Below are positions 43,805 to 52,213 of a stretch of DNA of 64,000 bases, in pieces (the stretch's first letter is position 1; every line of letters begins with the position of its first letter). The stretch is from Alphaproteobacteria bacterium (GTDB taxonomy: Bacteria > Pseudomonadota > Alphaproteobacteria > CAAHEQ01 > UBA3637): contig JAGCKR010000062.1 of the NCBI GenBank assembly GCA_017647405.1, positions 1 to 64,000 on the forward strand. Direction: 5' to 3'. The translations under genes and the position numbers were made by a program. The notes below the pieces were generated by a model that did no database searches, had not been told where the DNA came from, and saw only the letters and a list, made by a program, of their open reading frames with translations.

Positions 43805-44443
43805 ATGCAAACTGATTTAATTGTTATTTTTGACTGGGATAATACGCTGTGTAACACAAGAAATGCCGTTCATAAAGGATTGGATGATACCATGAAACAC
43901 TTTGGATTTCCGCCTGTTACAAATGAAGATATTATCAATGTGATGACACGGCATCGAGGCGCTTTCTGGCAATCAAAATTCCCACTTGAAGAGCAAGAAG
44001 GGAAAACAAGTTTGCCTCAAGCTATTGAATTTTATGTATCCGCCTATCGCTTATACACAAAAGAAACAGCTCTTTTCCCCGAAGCCCTGCCCTTTATTTT
44101 ATGGCTCAAAGAAAAAAATATTCCCATGGTGATTTTAAGTAATAAAAATCATGAAGCCTTAATTGAAGAAGTGAAAGATAAACAAGTTTTTGATTACTTT
44201 GAAATTGTTCAAGGCACAAAGGGCCCTCTTGGCAAACCGGAAAAAGAATTTGCCGAACCTATTTTAAATAAACTAAATCCCAAAAAAATCATTTTTATCG
44301 GCGATGGTCAATCCGATATGCTGATGGCAAAAAATTTGGGTGCTTTAAGCATTTTGGTGCATCATAAAGATGAAGAAGTGCCGTTTGATTATTATTGTGA
44401 CACTTTAAAAGAAGCACAGACCCTTGTTCAAAATTTACTTTAA
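43805..44443 (+). CDS. HAD-family phosphatase, phosphoglycolate phosphatase-like
   Basis: A 212-aa haloacid dehalogenase-type hydrolase. Motif I is IFDWDNTLCNT (nucleophile Asp and general-acid Asp), motif II is VILSNKN, motif III Lys lies in GPLGKPEKEFA and motif IV is IFIGDGQSDMLMAKNLG. The helical cap between motifs I and II is like that of phosphoglycolate and pyrophosphate phosphatases. The natural substrate cannot be told. It is 22 bp upstream of the symporter gene and probably co-transcribed with it. Confidence 0.88.
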   Translation: MQTDLIVIFDWDNTLCNTRNAVHKGLDDTMKHFGFPPVTNEDIINVMTRHRGAFWQSKFPLEEQEGKTSLPQAIEFYVSAYRLYTKETALFPEALPFILWLKEKNIPMVILSNKNHEALIEEVKDKQVFDYFEIVQGTKGPLGKPEKEFAEPILNKLNPKKIIFIGDGQSDMLMAKNLGALSILVHHKDEEVPFDYYCDTLKEAQTLVQNLL

Positions 44444-44465
44444 AAAAATAAAGGATTTATCATAA

Positions 44466-45872
44466 ATGCAACGCGACTTATGGAGTTCAAAAATCGGTTT
44501 TATTTTAGCAACTGCCGGTTCTGCTATCGGTCTTGGTAATATTTGGCGTTTCCCATATTTAGCCGGCCAAAATGGTGGAGGTGCTTTTTTAATTTTATAT
44601 TTGATTTCAGTTTTTGGACTTGGCTATTTCCTGTTACTTTCAAAACTTGCTTTCGGTCGCTTAGCTGAAAGCAATTTGATCGATGGATTTGAAACCGCCG
44701 CACAAAAAGTGGGCAAATCTTTTTCAAAAAACTATGGGCGCTTTGCCGGCTCTTTAACGCTTTTAAACACAACATTGGTAGCCAGCATTTACTTAATCGT
44801 TATCGGTTGGACTTTATTTTACACTGTCAACAGCTTTTCTTATTTGCTGAATATCGGATTTAAAGCACCGGATAAAACCGTTTTTGAAACTTTAACAACC
44901 TCTTTTACAGAGCAGTTTTTGTGGGGTTCTCTTTGCGCCATTTCAACCGGTCTTATCTTAATGCGCGGGGTTAAAAAAGGGATTGAAAAAATGTCGCTTA
45001 TTTTGATGCCTCTTCTTTTTATCCTTTTGATTTTTATGATGATTCGCATTTTCCTTATTCCAAATGCACTAGAAGGAATCAAATTTTTTCTTATTCCCGA
45101 TTGGTCGCACATGGGATTTAAAGAAACGGGATTTGAGTTTAAAACATTTGCCGATTTGTTTTTAAAAGCATTAGGTCAAGCCATTTATTCGCTCTCCATG
45201 GGACTTGGCGCCATTTTTATTTACGGGTCCTATCTTTCAAAAAAAGAAAATATTTTAAAGTCAACCAAACAAATTGTTTTATTAGATACATTTGTTGCCT
45301 TTATTGCGGGATTAATTGTTCTTCCTGCCGTTTTTGCGTTTAATTTAGAACCAAACGCCGGTCCAACACTCACCTTTATCACCCTGCCCTTTGTTTTTCA
45401 AAAAATTTGGGGCGGTGCATTCTTTATGTTTCTTTTTTTCCTACTGTTATTTATTGCAGCGCTCACCTCTCTTATTTCCATTTATGAGCCACCGGTCAAT
45501 CTTTTAATTGAAAAAGCAAAAATGAGTCGCAAAAAAGCCGTGACATTGGTTACGATCGCAAATATGATTGGCGCCTTGATCGTCTTATTATCATTCACCA
45601 ACGTGCTTGATATCAAGGTTTTAAAAATGGATTTATTCAATTTCTTTGATACCTTAACGGGAACGTTCACCATGACTTTCACCGTTCTTTTCATCTCGCT
45701 TTTCATGGGCTGGGGCATTTCAACAGGATTAATCCACAGTTTAAGCCTTGGCTCCCCTAAAGCTCCCAGCAAATTTTTCAGACGGTATTTGCGTTTTACT
45801 TTGCGTTTTACCGCGCCCATTGTTTTAATTTTATTGCTTGTTAACGGCGTTATCAGCCTGGTTGAAAAATAA
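44466..45872 (+). CDS. Sodium-dependent symporter, NSS/SNF family
   Basis: A 468-aa membrane protein with about 11 to 12 hydrophobic helices. The N-terminal signature WSSKIGFILATAGSAIGLGN and WRFPYLAGQNGGGAF is that of LeuT-like neurotransmitter:sodium symporters, including the unwound first helix that binds sodium and substrate. FLKALGQAIYSLSMGLGAI matches helix 6. It probably imports an amino acid together with sodium, useful for a nutrient-dependent bacterium. Confidence 0.93.
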   Translation: MQRDLWSSKIGFILATAGSAIGLGNIWRFPYLAGQNGGGAFLILYLISVFGLGYFLLLSKLAFGRLAESNLIDGFETAAQKVGKSFSKNYGRFAGSLTLLNTTLVASIYLIVIGWTLFYTVNSFSYLLNIGFKAPDKTVFETLTTSFTEQFLWGSLCAISTGLILMRGVKKGIEKMSLILMPLLFILLIFMMIRIFLIPNALEGIKFFLIPDWSHMGFKETGFEFKTFADLFLKALGQAIYSLSMGLGAIFIYGSYLSKKENILKSTKQIVLLDTFVAFIAGLIVLPAVFAFNLEPNAGPTLTFITLPFVFQKIWGGAFFMFLFFLLLFIAALTSLISIYEPPVNLLIEKAKMSRKKAVTLVTIANMIGALIVLLSFTNVLDIKVLKMDLFNFFDTLTGTFTMTFTVLFISLFMGWGISTGLIHSLSLGSPKAPSKFFRRYLRFTLRFTAPIVLILLLVNGVISLVEK

Positions 45873-45933
45873 GATGAAAGTGGGGATATAAAAAACCTCT
45901 CAACAACATAAGCCAAAAATAAGGAGCCACATT

Positions 45934-48387
45934 ATGAAACACATTCTTCTTGCCTCAACTTTATTTACCCTCTTTACCTCTCAAATTGTTATGGCAGATG
46001 TTATTAACCCTCCATATGAATACATTCTGGAACAATCAAAAATAATAGTTCAAAATGAAAATGAAAGCTTAACCGAGCGTCTTTTAAAAGCAATACAATA
46101 TCCAGAATTAGATGAAGATGCCGTTCAACTGATCAATCGAGGCGCTGATATTCATATTATTAATCCTTATAATGGAGAAAGTCTTCTTTTTGACGTAACC
46201 GGCCCAAAAACACTTAACCTCTTAATTCAAAAAGGGTTAGATGTAAACGCTCAAAATGATTATGGCTCAACGCCACTTCACCACCAAAATAATATAGATC
46301 TTGTTAAAATCCTTATTAAAAATGGGGCAAATGTTCATATTAAGGATAAAAAAGGTAAAACACCTCTTTTTTATGCCCGAAATATAGAAATTTCAAAACT
46401 TCTTATCCAAAACGGTGCCACACTTGAGCAAAAAGAAAAAGAAAATTTACTATATGATCATATTAAATCAAACAATCCTAATGTTGAATTTATAAAGTTT
46501 TTGATTGAACAAGGCATTGATTTAAATCAGGAAAATATCTTTAAAAACACCCCTCTTGCCTCAGCCATTGATAAAAAAAACAGGAATTTAGAGGTTATCA
46601 ACCTATTGCTTGAAAAAGGTGCTAATCCAAATGCTGAACAAACCTTCCTTTCTCGTAAGAAACAATCATTACTTCACATTCTTGTCCAAGAAGAAAAAGA
46701 CCCGTCTATTGAAAAATTATATAAAACAGAACCTTTCATTCAAGCCCAAACTCCCCGCCATTTTGTTTCTCCTAAAATCGAGGTTGAAAGCAGTGACATT
46801 ATCCCTCTTTTTATCAAATATGGAGCAAATGTGAATATCACAAATGATAAAAAAAATACACCTCTTTTTTATGTCAACTCATCAAAAACTGCCAAATTAC
46901 TGATTGATGCCGGTGCAAATGCTTCTTGGGAAAATAATGACAAACAAACACCGCTTCATATGGCTAACTCTCATGAGATTGCCAAATTACTGATTGACGC
47001 CGGCGCTAATGTGAATGCAAAAGATAATAACGGAAAAACCCCTCTTCATATGACTAAATCTCTTGATATCGTCAAATTACTGATTGATACCGGCGCTAAT
47101 GTGAATGCAAAAGATAATAACGGAAAAACCCCTCTTCATATGACTAAATCTCTTGATATCGTCAAATTACTGATTGAAAATGGGGCAAATATTCATCAAA
47201 AAGATGAGTTTGGGAATACGCCGTTATTATATACCGATAATGCGGATATTACGCGACTATTAGTCGAAAAAGGATCAAATATCAATGAGATAAATGATAT
47301 GGGAGAAACAAAACTACATTATTTTACAAAAACATATGATTCTTCTAAAGAATTTGCTCAATTATTAATTGATTTAAAAGCAGATGTCAATCTTCAAAAT
47401 GATGAAGGCAACACGCCATTACATCAAGTACAAAATACAGAAATTGCCAGATTGCTGATTGAAAATGGAGCCAATGTCAATCTTCAAAATGATGAAGGCA
47501 ACACGCCATTACATCAAGTAAAAAATCCGGAAATTGCCAGATTGCTGATTGAAAATGGAGCCAATGTCAATCTTCAAAATGATGAAGGCAATACGCCATT
47601 ACATCAAGTACAAAATACAGAAATTGCCAGATTGCTGATTGAAAATGGAGCAAATATCAATGCTCAAAATAATAATGGGGAAACATTACTATATTCCCTC
47701 ATTCATACTTATAAACCCAACATGGATTTAATTAAGTTATTACTTAAAAATAATCCAGATTTAAATTTAAAATACAAGAATGAAACAGAGGTGCTTCATA
47801 ATATATCTAATACTGAAATCGCTAAATTGCTGATTGAAAATGGAGCTAATGTGAATGCCAAAGATAATAAAGGAAACACACCGCTTCATACAGCAAAAAA
47901 CACAGATATCGCCCAATTACTCATTGAAAATGGAGCAAATATCAATGCTCAAAATAATAATGGGGAAACACCTTTTTACATTGTTTCTTATTCAAGAAAT
48001 GAGGAGTTAAAGAAATTTCTTATTGATCATCATGCAGATATAACCATTAAAAATAACAAAGGGAATGCCCCCAAAACACTTGATTTAAATAATCCCTCCC
48101 CCAATAAACAAAATGAAGAATCTGACTCTTTAAAAAAAATGAAAGAACACAACAAGAAATTGAAGCAACTGCTTGATGAGCAGATAAAAATGATAAAACA
48201 AAGAAATAACGAGGTTAAACAAAGAATGGATGAACAAAAGGCTAAAAAAGAATCCCTCATTCAAAAACAAAAAGAAGAATATAATAAAAAAATTCGTGAA
48301 GAAAAGGCTAAAAAAGAATCCCTCATTCAAAAACGAAAAGAAGAATATAATAAAAAAATTCGTGGAGAAGATGAAATAAAACCTTAA
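45934..48387 (+). CDS. Exported ankyrin protein with 30-residue repeats
   Basis: An 817-aa protein with a cleavable signal peptide (MKHILLASTLFTLFTSQIVM, cut after MADV or nearby). It has some 18-20 ANK-like units. Many are 30 residues, not 33: NDEGNTPLHQVQNTEIARLL shows the shortening between TPLH and the second helix. Several units are nearly identical in DNA (90-bp repeats). The C-terminus is a Lys/Glu coiled coil with two 22-residue copies (AKKESLIQKQKEEYNKKIRE). It is the only ANK protein here with a Sec signal, so it goes to the periplasm or beyond. AAGGAG lies 8 bases before the ATG. Confidence 0.9.
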   Translation: MKHILLASTLFTLFTSQIVMADVINPPYEYILEQSKIIVQNENESLTERLLKAIQYPELDEDAVQLINRGADIHIINPYNGESLLFDVTGPKTLNLLIQKGLDVNAQNDYGSTPLHHQNNIDLVKILIKNGANVHIKDKKGKTPLFYARNIEISKLLIQNGATLEQKEKENLLYDHIKSNNPNVEFIKFLIEQGIDLNQENIFKNTPLASAIDKKNRNLEVINLLLEKGANPNAEQTFLSRKKQSLLHILVQEEKDPSIEKLYKTEPFIQAQTPRHFVSPKIEVESSDIIPLFIKYGANVNITNDKKNTPLFYVNSSKTAKLLIDAGANASWENNDKQTPLHMANSHEIAKLLIDAGANVNAKDNNGKTPLHMTKSLDIVKLLIDTGANVNAKDNNGKTPLHMTKSLDIVKLLIENGANIHQKDEFGNTPLLYTDNADITRLLVEKGSNINEINDMGETKLHYFTKTYDSSKEFAQLLIDLKADVNLQNDEGNTPLHQVQNTEIARLLIENGANVNLQNDEGNTPLHQVKNPEIARLLIENGANVNLQNDEGNTPLHQVQNTEIARLLIENGANINAQNNNGETLLYSLIHTYKPNMDLIKLLLKNNPDLNLKYKNETEVLHNISNTEIAKLLIENGANVNAKDNKGNTPLHTAKNTDIAQLLIENGANINAQNNNGETPFYIVSYSRNEELKKFLIDHHADITIKNNKGNAPKTLDLNNPSPNKQNEESDSLKKMKEHNKKLKQLLDEQIKMIKQRNNEVKQRMDEQKAKKESLIQKQKEEYNKKIREEKAKKESLIQKRKEEYNKKIRGEDEIKP
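47011..47190 (+). repeat. 90-bp tandem repeat, two identical units
   Basis: Two adjacent units (from 47011 and 47101) are essentially identical and encode the ANK unit NAKDNNGKTPLHMTKSLDIV. Recent duplication or gene conversion within the gene. Confidence 0.85.
47385..47654 (+). repeat. 90-bp tandem repeat, three near-identical units
   Basis: Three consecutive 90-bp units encode NLQNDEGNTPLHQVQNTEIA and variants, with only a few base differences. Copy number is likely to vary between strains. Confidence 0.85.
48241..48372 (+). repeat. 66-bp tandem repeat in the coiled coil
   Basis: Two 66-bp units (from 48241 and 48307) encode the Lys/Glu coiled-coil segment at the end of the exported ANK protein, differing at a few bases. 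Confidence 0.8.
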
Positions 48388-48402
48388 TTCATCCCTAAAA
48401 AC

Positions 48403-48436
48403 AAAAATCACCGGCATAACACCGGTGATTTTTTTA
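48403..48436. terminator. Bidirectional terminator between convergent genes
   Basis: AATCACCGG (48406-48414) pairs with CCGGTGATT (48422-48430), with T runs on both sides; it serves both converging ANK genes. Confidence 0.9.
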
Positions 48437-48449
48437 TCCTTGTACATTT

Positions 48450-50660
48450 TTAAGCAACAATGGTGAGTTTTCCTTCTCCCTTTTCACCAACATATTTTTC
48501 AATTTCACTTAAAGAATGATACCAATCCCCTTCCGGCGCAAATTCGTTGGTTAAAGATTTCAGCAACAAACGATGATCGCATCCCCAAACCTTAAATGCC
48601 AAAGATTTTTTGCCATCAGCTGTTAAAACAAATTCTTTTGGATGATATAACCCATTTGCTCTGATTAATTTATAAAGTAAAACAACAGATTGTTCATGCG
48701 CTTGTTCGGGCATATACCCTTGAGAAAGAAGCATTCTTTCAATATGAACTCTTGCTTGCGAACAGGTTTTATTCGTTAAATAAATACCTGACAGATAAAC
48801 GCCTTTTTGCCCATCCTCTGCTTGATATTCCGTGTAACGTTTAAGCATTTTTGTTGCATGCTGATAAACAGCGTCAGAATAAAGCGGTAAAGCACTTGCA
48901 GGTTCTTGAATTTTATCAGCTTCCAAAGGCATAGACATCTTTGCCGGATCCACTTGAACCATAGAAGAACTACCGCTATCCTTTTGAGTTTCAAAAGATG
49001 CACTTGTATCTTGATGTTTCGTTTCATATGGATTCAGGTTTTGCTCGGCACTCATCGATGTTGAGAATCCATTTGTTCTGTTTTTCGGCACATATACTTT
49101 TTCAATAACTTCCATGAATGTTGGGGTATCATCATCAATGCCTTCAACGTCTTCAATATCTTCTTCCTCTTCTTCATCATCGATGAATAAGTCATCTTCT
49201 GCTTCTAAGGAAGGAGCTACCACTTTTTCAACGATTTCCGTATATGTTGGGGTATCATCATCAATACCTTCAACATCATCAATATCTTCATCCTCTTCTT
49301 CATCATCGATGAATAAGTCATCTTCTGCATCTAAGGAAGGAGCTGCCACTTTTTCAACGATTTCCGTATATGTTGGGGTATCATCATCAATACCTTCAAC
49401 GTCTTCAATATCCTCATCCTCTTCTTCATCATCGATGAATAAGTCATCTTCTGCTTCTAAGGAAGGAGCTGCCACTTTTTCAACGATTTCCGTATATGTT
49501 GGGGTATCATCATCAATACCTTCAACATCATCAATATCTTCATCCTCTTCTTCGTCATCGATGAATAAGTCATCCTCTGCTTCTAAGGAAGGAGCCGCCA
49601 CTTTTTCAACGATTTCCGTATATGTTGGGGTATCATCATCAATACCTTCAACATCATCAACATCTTCATCCTCTTCTTCGTCATCGATGAATAAGTCATC
49701 AAATCCGTCCCCAATAGCTTCCTTCTTCGGGGAAGAACCATCATCAAAAGACCCCTCCGGATCTTCAAGAGATAAATCATTATCCCAATCATCATTTTCA
49801 AAAGAAGATCCATTATCTTCAACTAAATACGTTGGAACATCATCAGCCTCATCATCCGATGAACGCCACTCGTCTGCATAAGAAACGGGTTTATCCAACT
49901 CTTCATAAAATGATAAACGCTCGCTTGCTTTCAAAGAAATAGCCTCAGATAAAGACTTCCACTCATCGCTATTTTCTTCGTTCAACAAGTCATTTACCAT
50001 ATCAAATGCCGTTAAACCATCCACTCTGGTTGCCAACACGTCAATTTCCGGAAAATCCAATAAACTTAATGCCATATGTGTTTGTTTTTGCTCAATGGCC
50101 GCCATCAAAAGAGTTGTTCCTTGATAATCGCGAATGGTTAAATCAGCGCCTTGATCAACCAAATAAGAGAACAAATTCTCATACCCTTGGCGCACGGCTT
50201 CAAAAATCAATGAACAACCATCGGCATCCGTTTCATTCACCGAAGAACCATACGAAAACAACAAATCAACCAAAGCCACATCTTCTCGACCGGTTGCATA
50301 TAAAAGAGGTGTTTGACCATAGGTATCTCTTGAATAAACACTGGCACCCGACTGTAATAAATATTCAACCGTTTCAAAAGGGACATTTACATTAAAAACG
50401 GCACACATCAACGGTGTCACACGATCAGAGCTCACATAGTTTAAATGCGCGCCACCTTCAACCAACGTTTCAATTAATCCAGGCGAAATCGTTTCACTTG
50501 AAAGGGCAATATTTAAAAGCGTATCCCCCACCTCATTGCGCGTATCCGGATCAGCGCCGTTTTCTAAAAGACTAACAACTTCCGTTTCATTCATTTCAGA
50601 AACGGCCAACAAAAGCGATTGATTTAATGTGCTTTTTTGAGCTTCAGATAATTTTGCCAT
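48450..50660 (-). CDS. ANK protein with five 42-residue acidic repeats
   Basis: About 736 aa from the ATG at 50660 (MAKLSEAQKSTLNQ), with GGGGG 5 bases upstream; the frame to 50729 has no site. Residues 1-230 hold about six ANK repeats (VGDTLLNIALSSE, YGQTPLLYATGRE, QGTTLLMAAIEQK). An acidic region follows with five copies of a 42-residue unit containing DDLFIDDEEEDED and DDDTPTYTEIVEKV. The last ~140 residues form a separate globular-looking domain (GVYLSGIYLTNKTCSQARVH, VWGCDHRLLLKSL) that I do not recognise. The start resembles MASELSEQQKALLN of the gene at 24660. Confidence 0.88.
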   Translation of the reverse strand: MAKLSEAQKSTLNQSLLLAVSEMNETEVVSLLENGADPDTRNEVGDTLLNIALSSETISPGLIETLVEGGAHLNYVSSDRVTPLMCAVFNVNVPFETVEYLLQSGASVYSRDTYGQTPLLYATGREDVALVDLLFSYGSSVNETDADGCSLIFEAVRQGYENLFSYLVDQGADLTIRDYQGTTLLMAAIEQKQTHMALSLLDFPEIDVLATRVDGLTAFDMVNDLLNEENSDEWKSLSEAISLKASERLSFYEELDKPVSYADEWRSSDDEADDVPTYLVEDNGSSFENDDWDNDLSLEDPEGSFDDGSSPKKEAIGDGFDDLFIDDEEEDEDVDDVEGIDDDTPTYTEIVEKVAAPSLEAEDDLFIDDEEEDEDIDDVEGIDDDTPTYTEIVEKVAAPSLEAEDDLFIDDEEEDEDIEDVEGIDDDTPTYTEIVEKVAAPSLDAEDDLFIDDEEEDEDIDDVEGIDDDTPTYTEIVEKVVAPSLEAEDDLFIDDEEEEEDIEDVEGIDDDTPTFMEVIEKVYVPKNRTNGFSTSMSAEQNLNPYETKHQDTSASFETQKDSGSSSMVQVDPAKMSMPLEADKIQEPASALPLYSDAVYQHATKMLKRYTEYQAEDGQKGVYLSGIYLTNKTCSQARVHIERMLLSQGYMPEQAHEQSVVLLYKLIRANGLYHPKEFVLTADGKKSLAFKVWGCDHRLLLKSLTNEFAPEGDWYHSLSEIEKYVGEKGEGKLTIVA
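49107..49710 (-). repeat. 126-bp tandem repeat, five units
   Basis: Units recur exactly every 126 bp (the same CGATGAATAA begins at 49181, 49307, 49433, 49559 and 49685). They encode the acidic repeats. The opposite strand stays open as a Ser-rich frame, a by-product of the repeat. Confidence 0.9.
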
Positions 50661-51024
50661 TTGTCCCCCTTTTGGCATTTTCACGTGAATATTCTTTTTG
50701 TACCACATTAAAATTTGAATTTCAACCACTTTTTTATCATCGATTCAAAAAGTTATCTCATCTAAACTCATCATCCTTTCTCAAAAAAATTGCTTGAACA
50801 TAACCCCCCCTTCAAACACACCCTTAAACAAGCATCAACCTTTCACTTAACACCTTTTATAGACCACCCACTCACCTTCTTATGCGCCAATGTTTGCTCG
50901 CATTTCTTCTCGCATTCTTTCTGATACGTTTTATCACTTTATTAATCACCCCGCCTTTTTGTTAAACACAAAGAAAAATCGGATTTACGAAACCGCTTAA
51001 AAAATCTTAGAGAAATTAAAAAGC

Positions 51025-51052
51025 AAAAGCATTGTTGCAAGATAATGCTTTT
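51025..51052. terminator. Terminator-like hairpin
   Basis: AAAAGCATT (51025-51033) pairs with AATGCTTTT (51044-51052). The plus strand continues with T; the minus strand is also T-rich after the stem. No gene is attached to it. Confidence 0.4.
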
Positions 51053-51071
51053 TCAAAAAGCGGATTAAAAT

Positions 51072-51098
51072 AAAAAAAAGGGACATAAAATCAGCCCC
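51072..51098 (-). terminator. Terminator-like hairpin
   Basis: On the minus strand a GGGGC/GTCCC stem (51094-51098 with 51080-51084, one G-U pair) is followed by eight T. It is 280 bp beyond rpmA and may end an unrecognised small transcript. Confidence 0.4.
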
Positions 51099-51151
51099 CA
51101 AAAGCATATATATTAGTTAAAAAAAATCATTTGAAGAAAAAATAAAATAAC

Positions 51152-51188
51152 CCAACCTCACAATGCAAAAAAACGCATAAGAGGCTGG
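51152..51188 (-). terminator. Second hairpin resembling the rpmA terminator
   Basis: CCAGCCTC (51181-51188) pairs with GAGGTTGG (51152-51159), with an inner ATGC/GCAT stem. The stem sequence closely resembles that of the rpmA terminator 130 bp upstream, but the T tract is weaker. Confidence 0.45.
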
Positions 51189-51307
51189 CTTATTGATTAG
51201 ATACCGCCAAAAGATTATCTAATAACGCAATTTAAACAAATAGATAAAGACTCCCCAAAAGTGCACAAAGCGCGCCCAAGAATAATCGTTTTAAGAGAAG
51301 ATATAAT

Positions 51308-51353
51308 AAAAAAACCAACCCCTCATGTACGTTTCTTGTACACATGGGGCTGG
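51308..51353 (-). terminator. Terminator of rplU-rpmA
   Basis: A 16-bp stem (51315-51330 with 51338-51353; a G-T wobble and one or two mismatches) is followed on the minus strand by seven T. Confidence 0.9.
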
Positions 51354-51382
51354 TTTTGTTAATTAAATACCGTTTCAAACGA

Positions 51383-51640
51383 TTATTCAGCGTCTACAAC
51401 TGAAACATAGACTCTGTCTTTAAATGAATGTTTGAATTGGACAACACCGTCAGCTGTTGCAAACAATGTGTGGTCTTTACCAATACCAACATTGTCACCT
51501 GGACGATAAACCGTTCCACGTTGACGAACAATGATGTTACCGGCAATAACGGATTGACCGCCAGATTTTTTCAAACCCAAACGTCTACCTTCGGAATCAC
51601 GACCGTTTCTGGTACTACCGCCTGCTTTCTTATGTGCCAT
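51383..51640 (-). CDS. rpmA: 50S ribosomal protein bL27
   Basis: An 85-aa L27 starting [20 protein letters not shown], followed by [20 protein letters not shown] and FSFKDRVYV-like sequence near the end. The N-terminus reaches the peptidyl-transferase centre. It starts 19 bp after rplU with GGAG in the gap. Confidence 0.97.
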   Translation of the reverse strand: MAHKKAGGSTRNGRDSEGRRLGLKKSGGQSVIAGNIIVRQRGTVYRPGDNVGIGKDHTLFATADGVVQFKHSFKDRVYVSVVDAE

Positions 51641-51659
51641 TTGTCTTCTCCTTTATAAT

Positions 51660-51959
51660 TTAAGCTTTAACGTCTGTAATTTTAACGACTGTTAAATCTT
51701 GTTTATGACCTTTTTTACGTCTGTATCCATGACGACGGATTTTTTTGAAGATAATCACTTTTTCGCCACGTGTTTGTTTAACGATTTCACCGCTAACAAC
51801 AGCACCTTCAACAAAAGGAGCGCCAACTTTGTCACCGGCCATCAAAACTTCGTTAAAAGAAACGGCTGAACCTGCTTCACCAGCCAATTTTTCAACAACA
51901 ATAACAGAATCTTTAGCAACTTTATATTGTTTTCCGCCTGTTTTAATTACTGCAAACAT
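51660..51959 (-). CDS. rplU: 50S ribosomal protein bL21
   Basis: A 99-aa L21: [20 protein letters not shown], then [20 protein letters not shown] and [20 protein letters not shown]. It binds 23S rRNA near L20. First gene of rplU-rpmA; AAAGGGA precedes the ATG. The obgE gene that often follows in other bacteria is not here. Confidence 0.97.
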   Translation of the reverse strand: MFAVIKTGGKQYKVAKDSVIVVEKLAGEAGSAVSFNEVLMAGDKVGAPFVEGAVVSGEIVKQTRGEKVIIFKKIRRHGYRRKKGHKQDLTVVKITDVKA

Positions 51960-51995
51960 TTTTATATCCCTTTACTTATACAAAATAGGACTGAT

Positions 51996-52024
51996 TTTAT
52001 ACACTCTTTTTATAATTTTGTCAA
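51996..52024 (-). promoter_or_regulatory. Promoter of rplU-rpmA
   Basis: TTGACA (52019-52024), 17-bp spacer, TATAAA (51996-52001) on the minus strand. Confidence 0.85.
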
Positions 52025-52050
52025 GAGCAAAATTAAATGAAGAGGCATTT

Positions 52051-52113
52051 TCATATCCCACAACGGATAAGTTCCCCTATCCGCAACCAAAAAACGGGCC
52101 AAAAACCCGACAT
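52051..52113 (-). CDS. Possible 20-codon leaderless peptide before rplU
   Basis: An ATG at 52113, eight bases after a TATAAT, opens MSGFWPVFWLRIGELIRCGI and a stop. There is no ribosome site, so it could only be translated as a leaderless message. The DNA also folds as CGGG/CCCG plus six T and CGGATA/TATCCG, so it may instead be a leader RNA or attenuator. Tentative. Confidence 0.2.
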   Translation of the reverse strand: MSGFWPVFWLRIGELIRCGI

Positions 52114-52121
52114 TTTGAAAG

Positions 52122-52150
52122 ATTATATTCCTTTATTAAAAAAAATGCAA
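52122..52150 (-). promoter_or_regulatory. Second, upstream promoter toward rplU
   Basis: TTGCAT (52145-52150), 17-bp spacer, TATAAT (52122-52127) on the minus strand. It would give a longer rplU transcript through two hairpins. Confidence 0.55.
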
Positions 52151-52213
52151 GCAAAAAATTAAATTTATTTTTATTTTTTAATCTGTTTTATAAAACCGCC
52201 CAAAATAAAGCAT

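Larger units (their letters stand above)
50730..51307. other. Long gene-free spacer with several hairpins
   Basis: No convincing gene in either direction. It holds three terminator-like hairpins (51025-51052, 51072-51098, 51152-51188) and a TTAGATA/TATCTAA hairpin near 51200-51225. The part below 51000 is featureless AT-rich sequence. Small RNAs or decayed genes are possible. Confidence 0.4.

Noticed and set aside
46980-49710. Regular repeats that could suggest a CRISPR array
   Set aside because: The 90-bp and 126-bp units are contiguous, lie inside reading frames and keep the frame; there are no spacers.
49114-49881. A 255-codon Ser-rich frame on the plus strand
   Set aside because: It is the complement of the Asp/Glu codons of the 126-bp acidic repeats; it has no ribosome site or promoter and contains only repeat-derived Ser.
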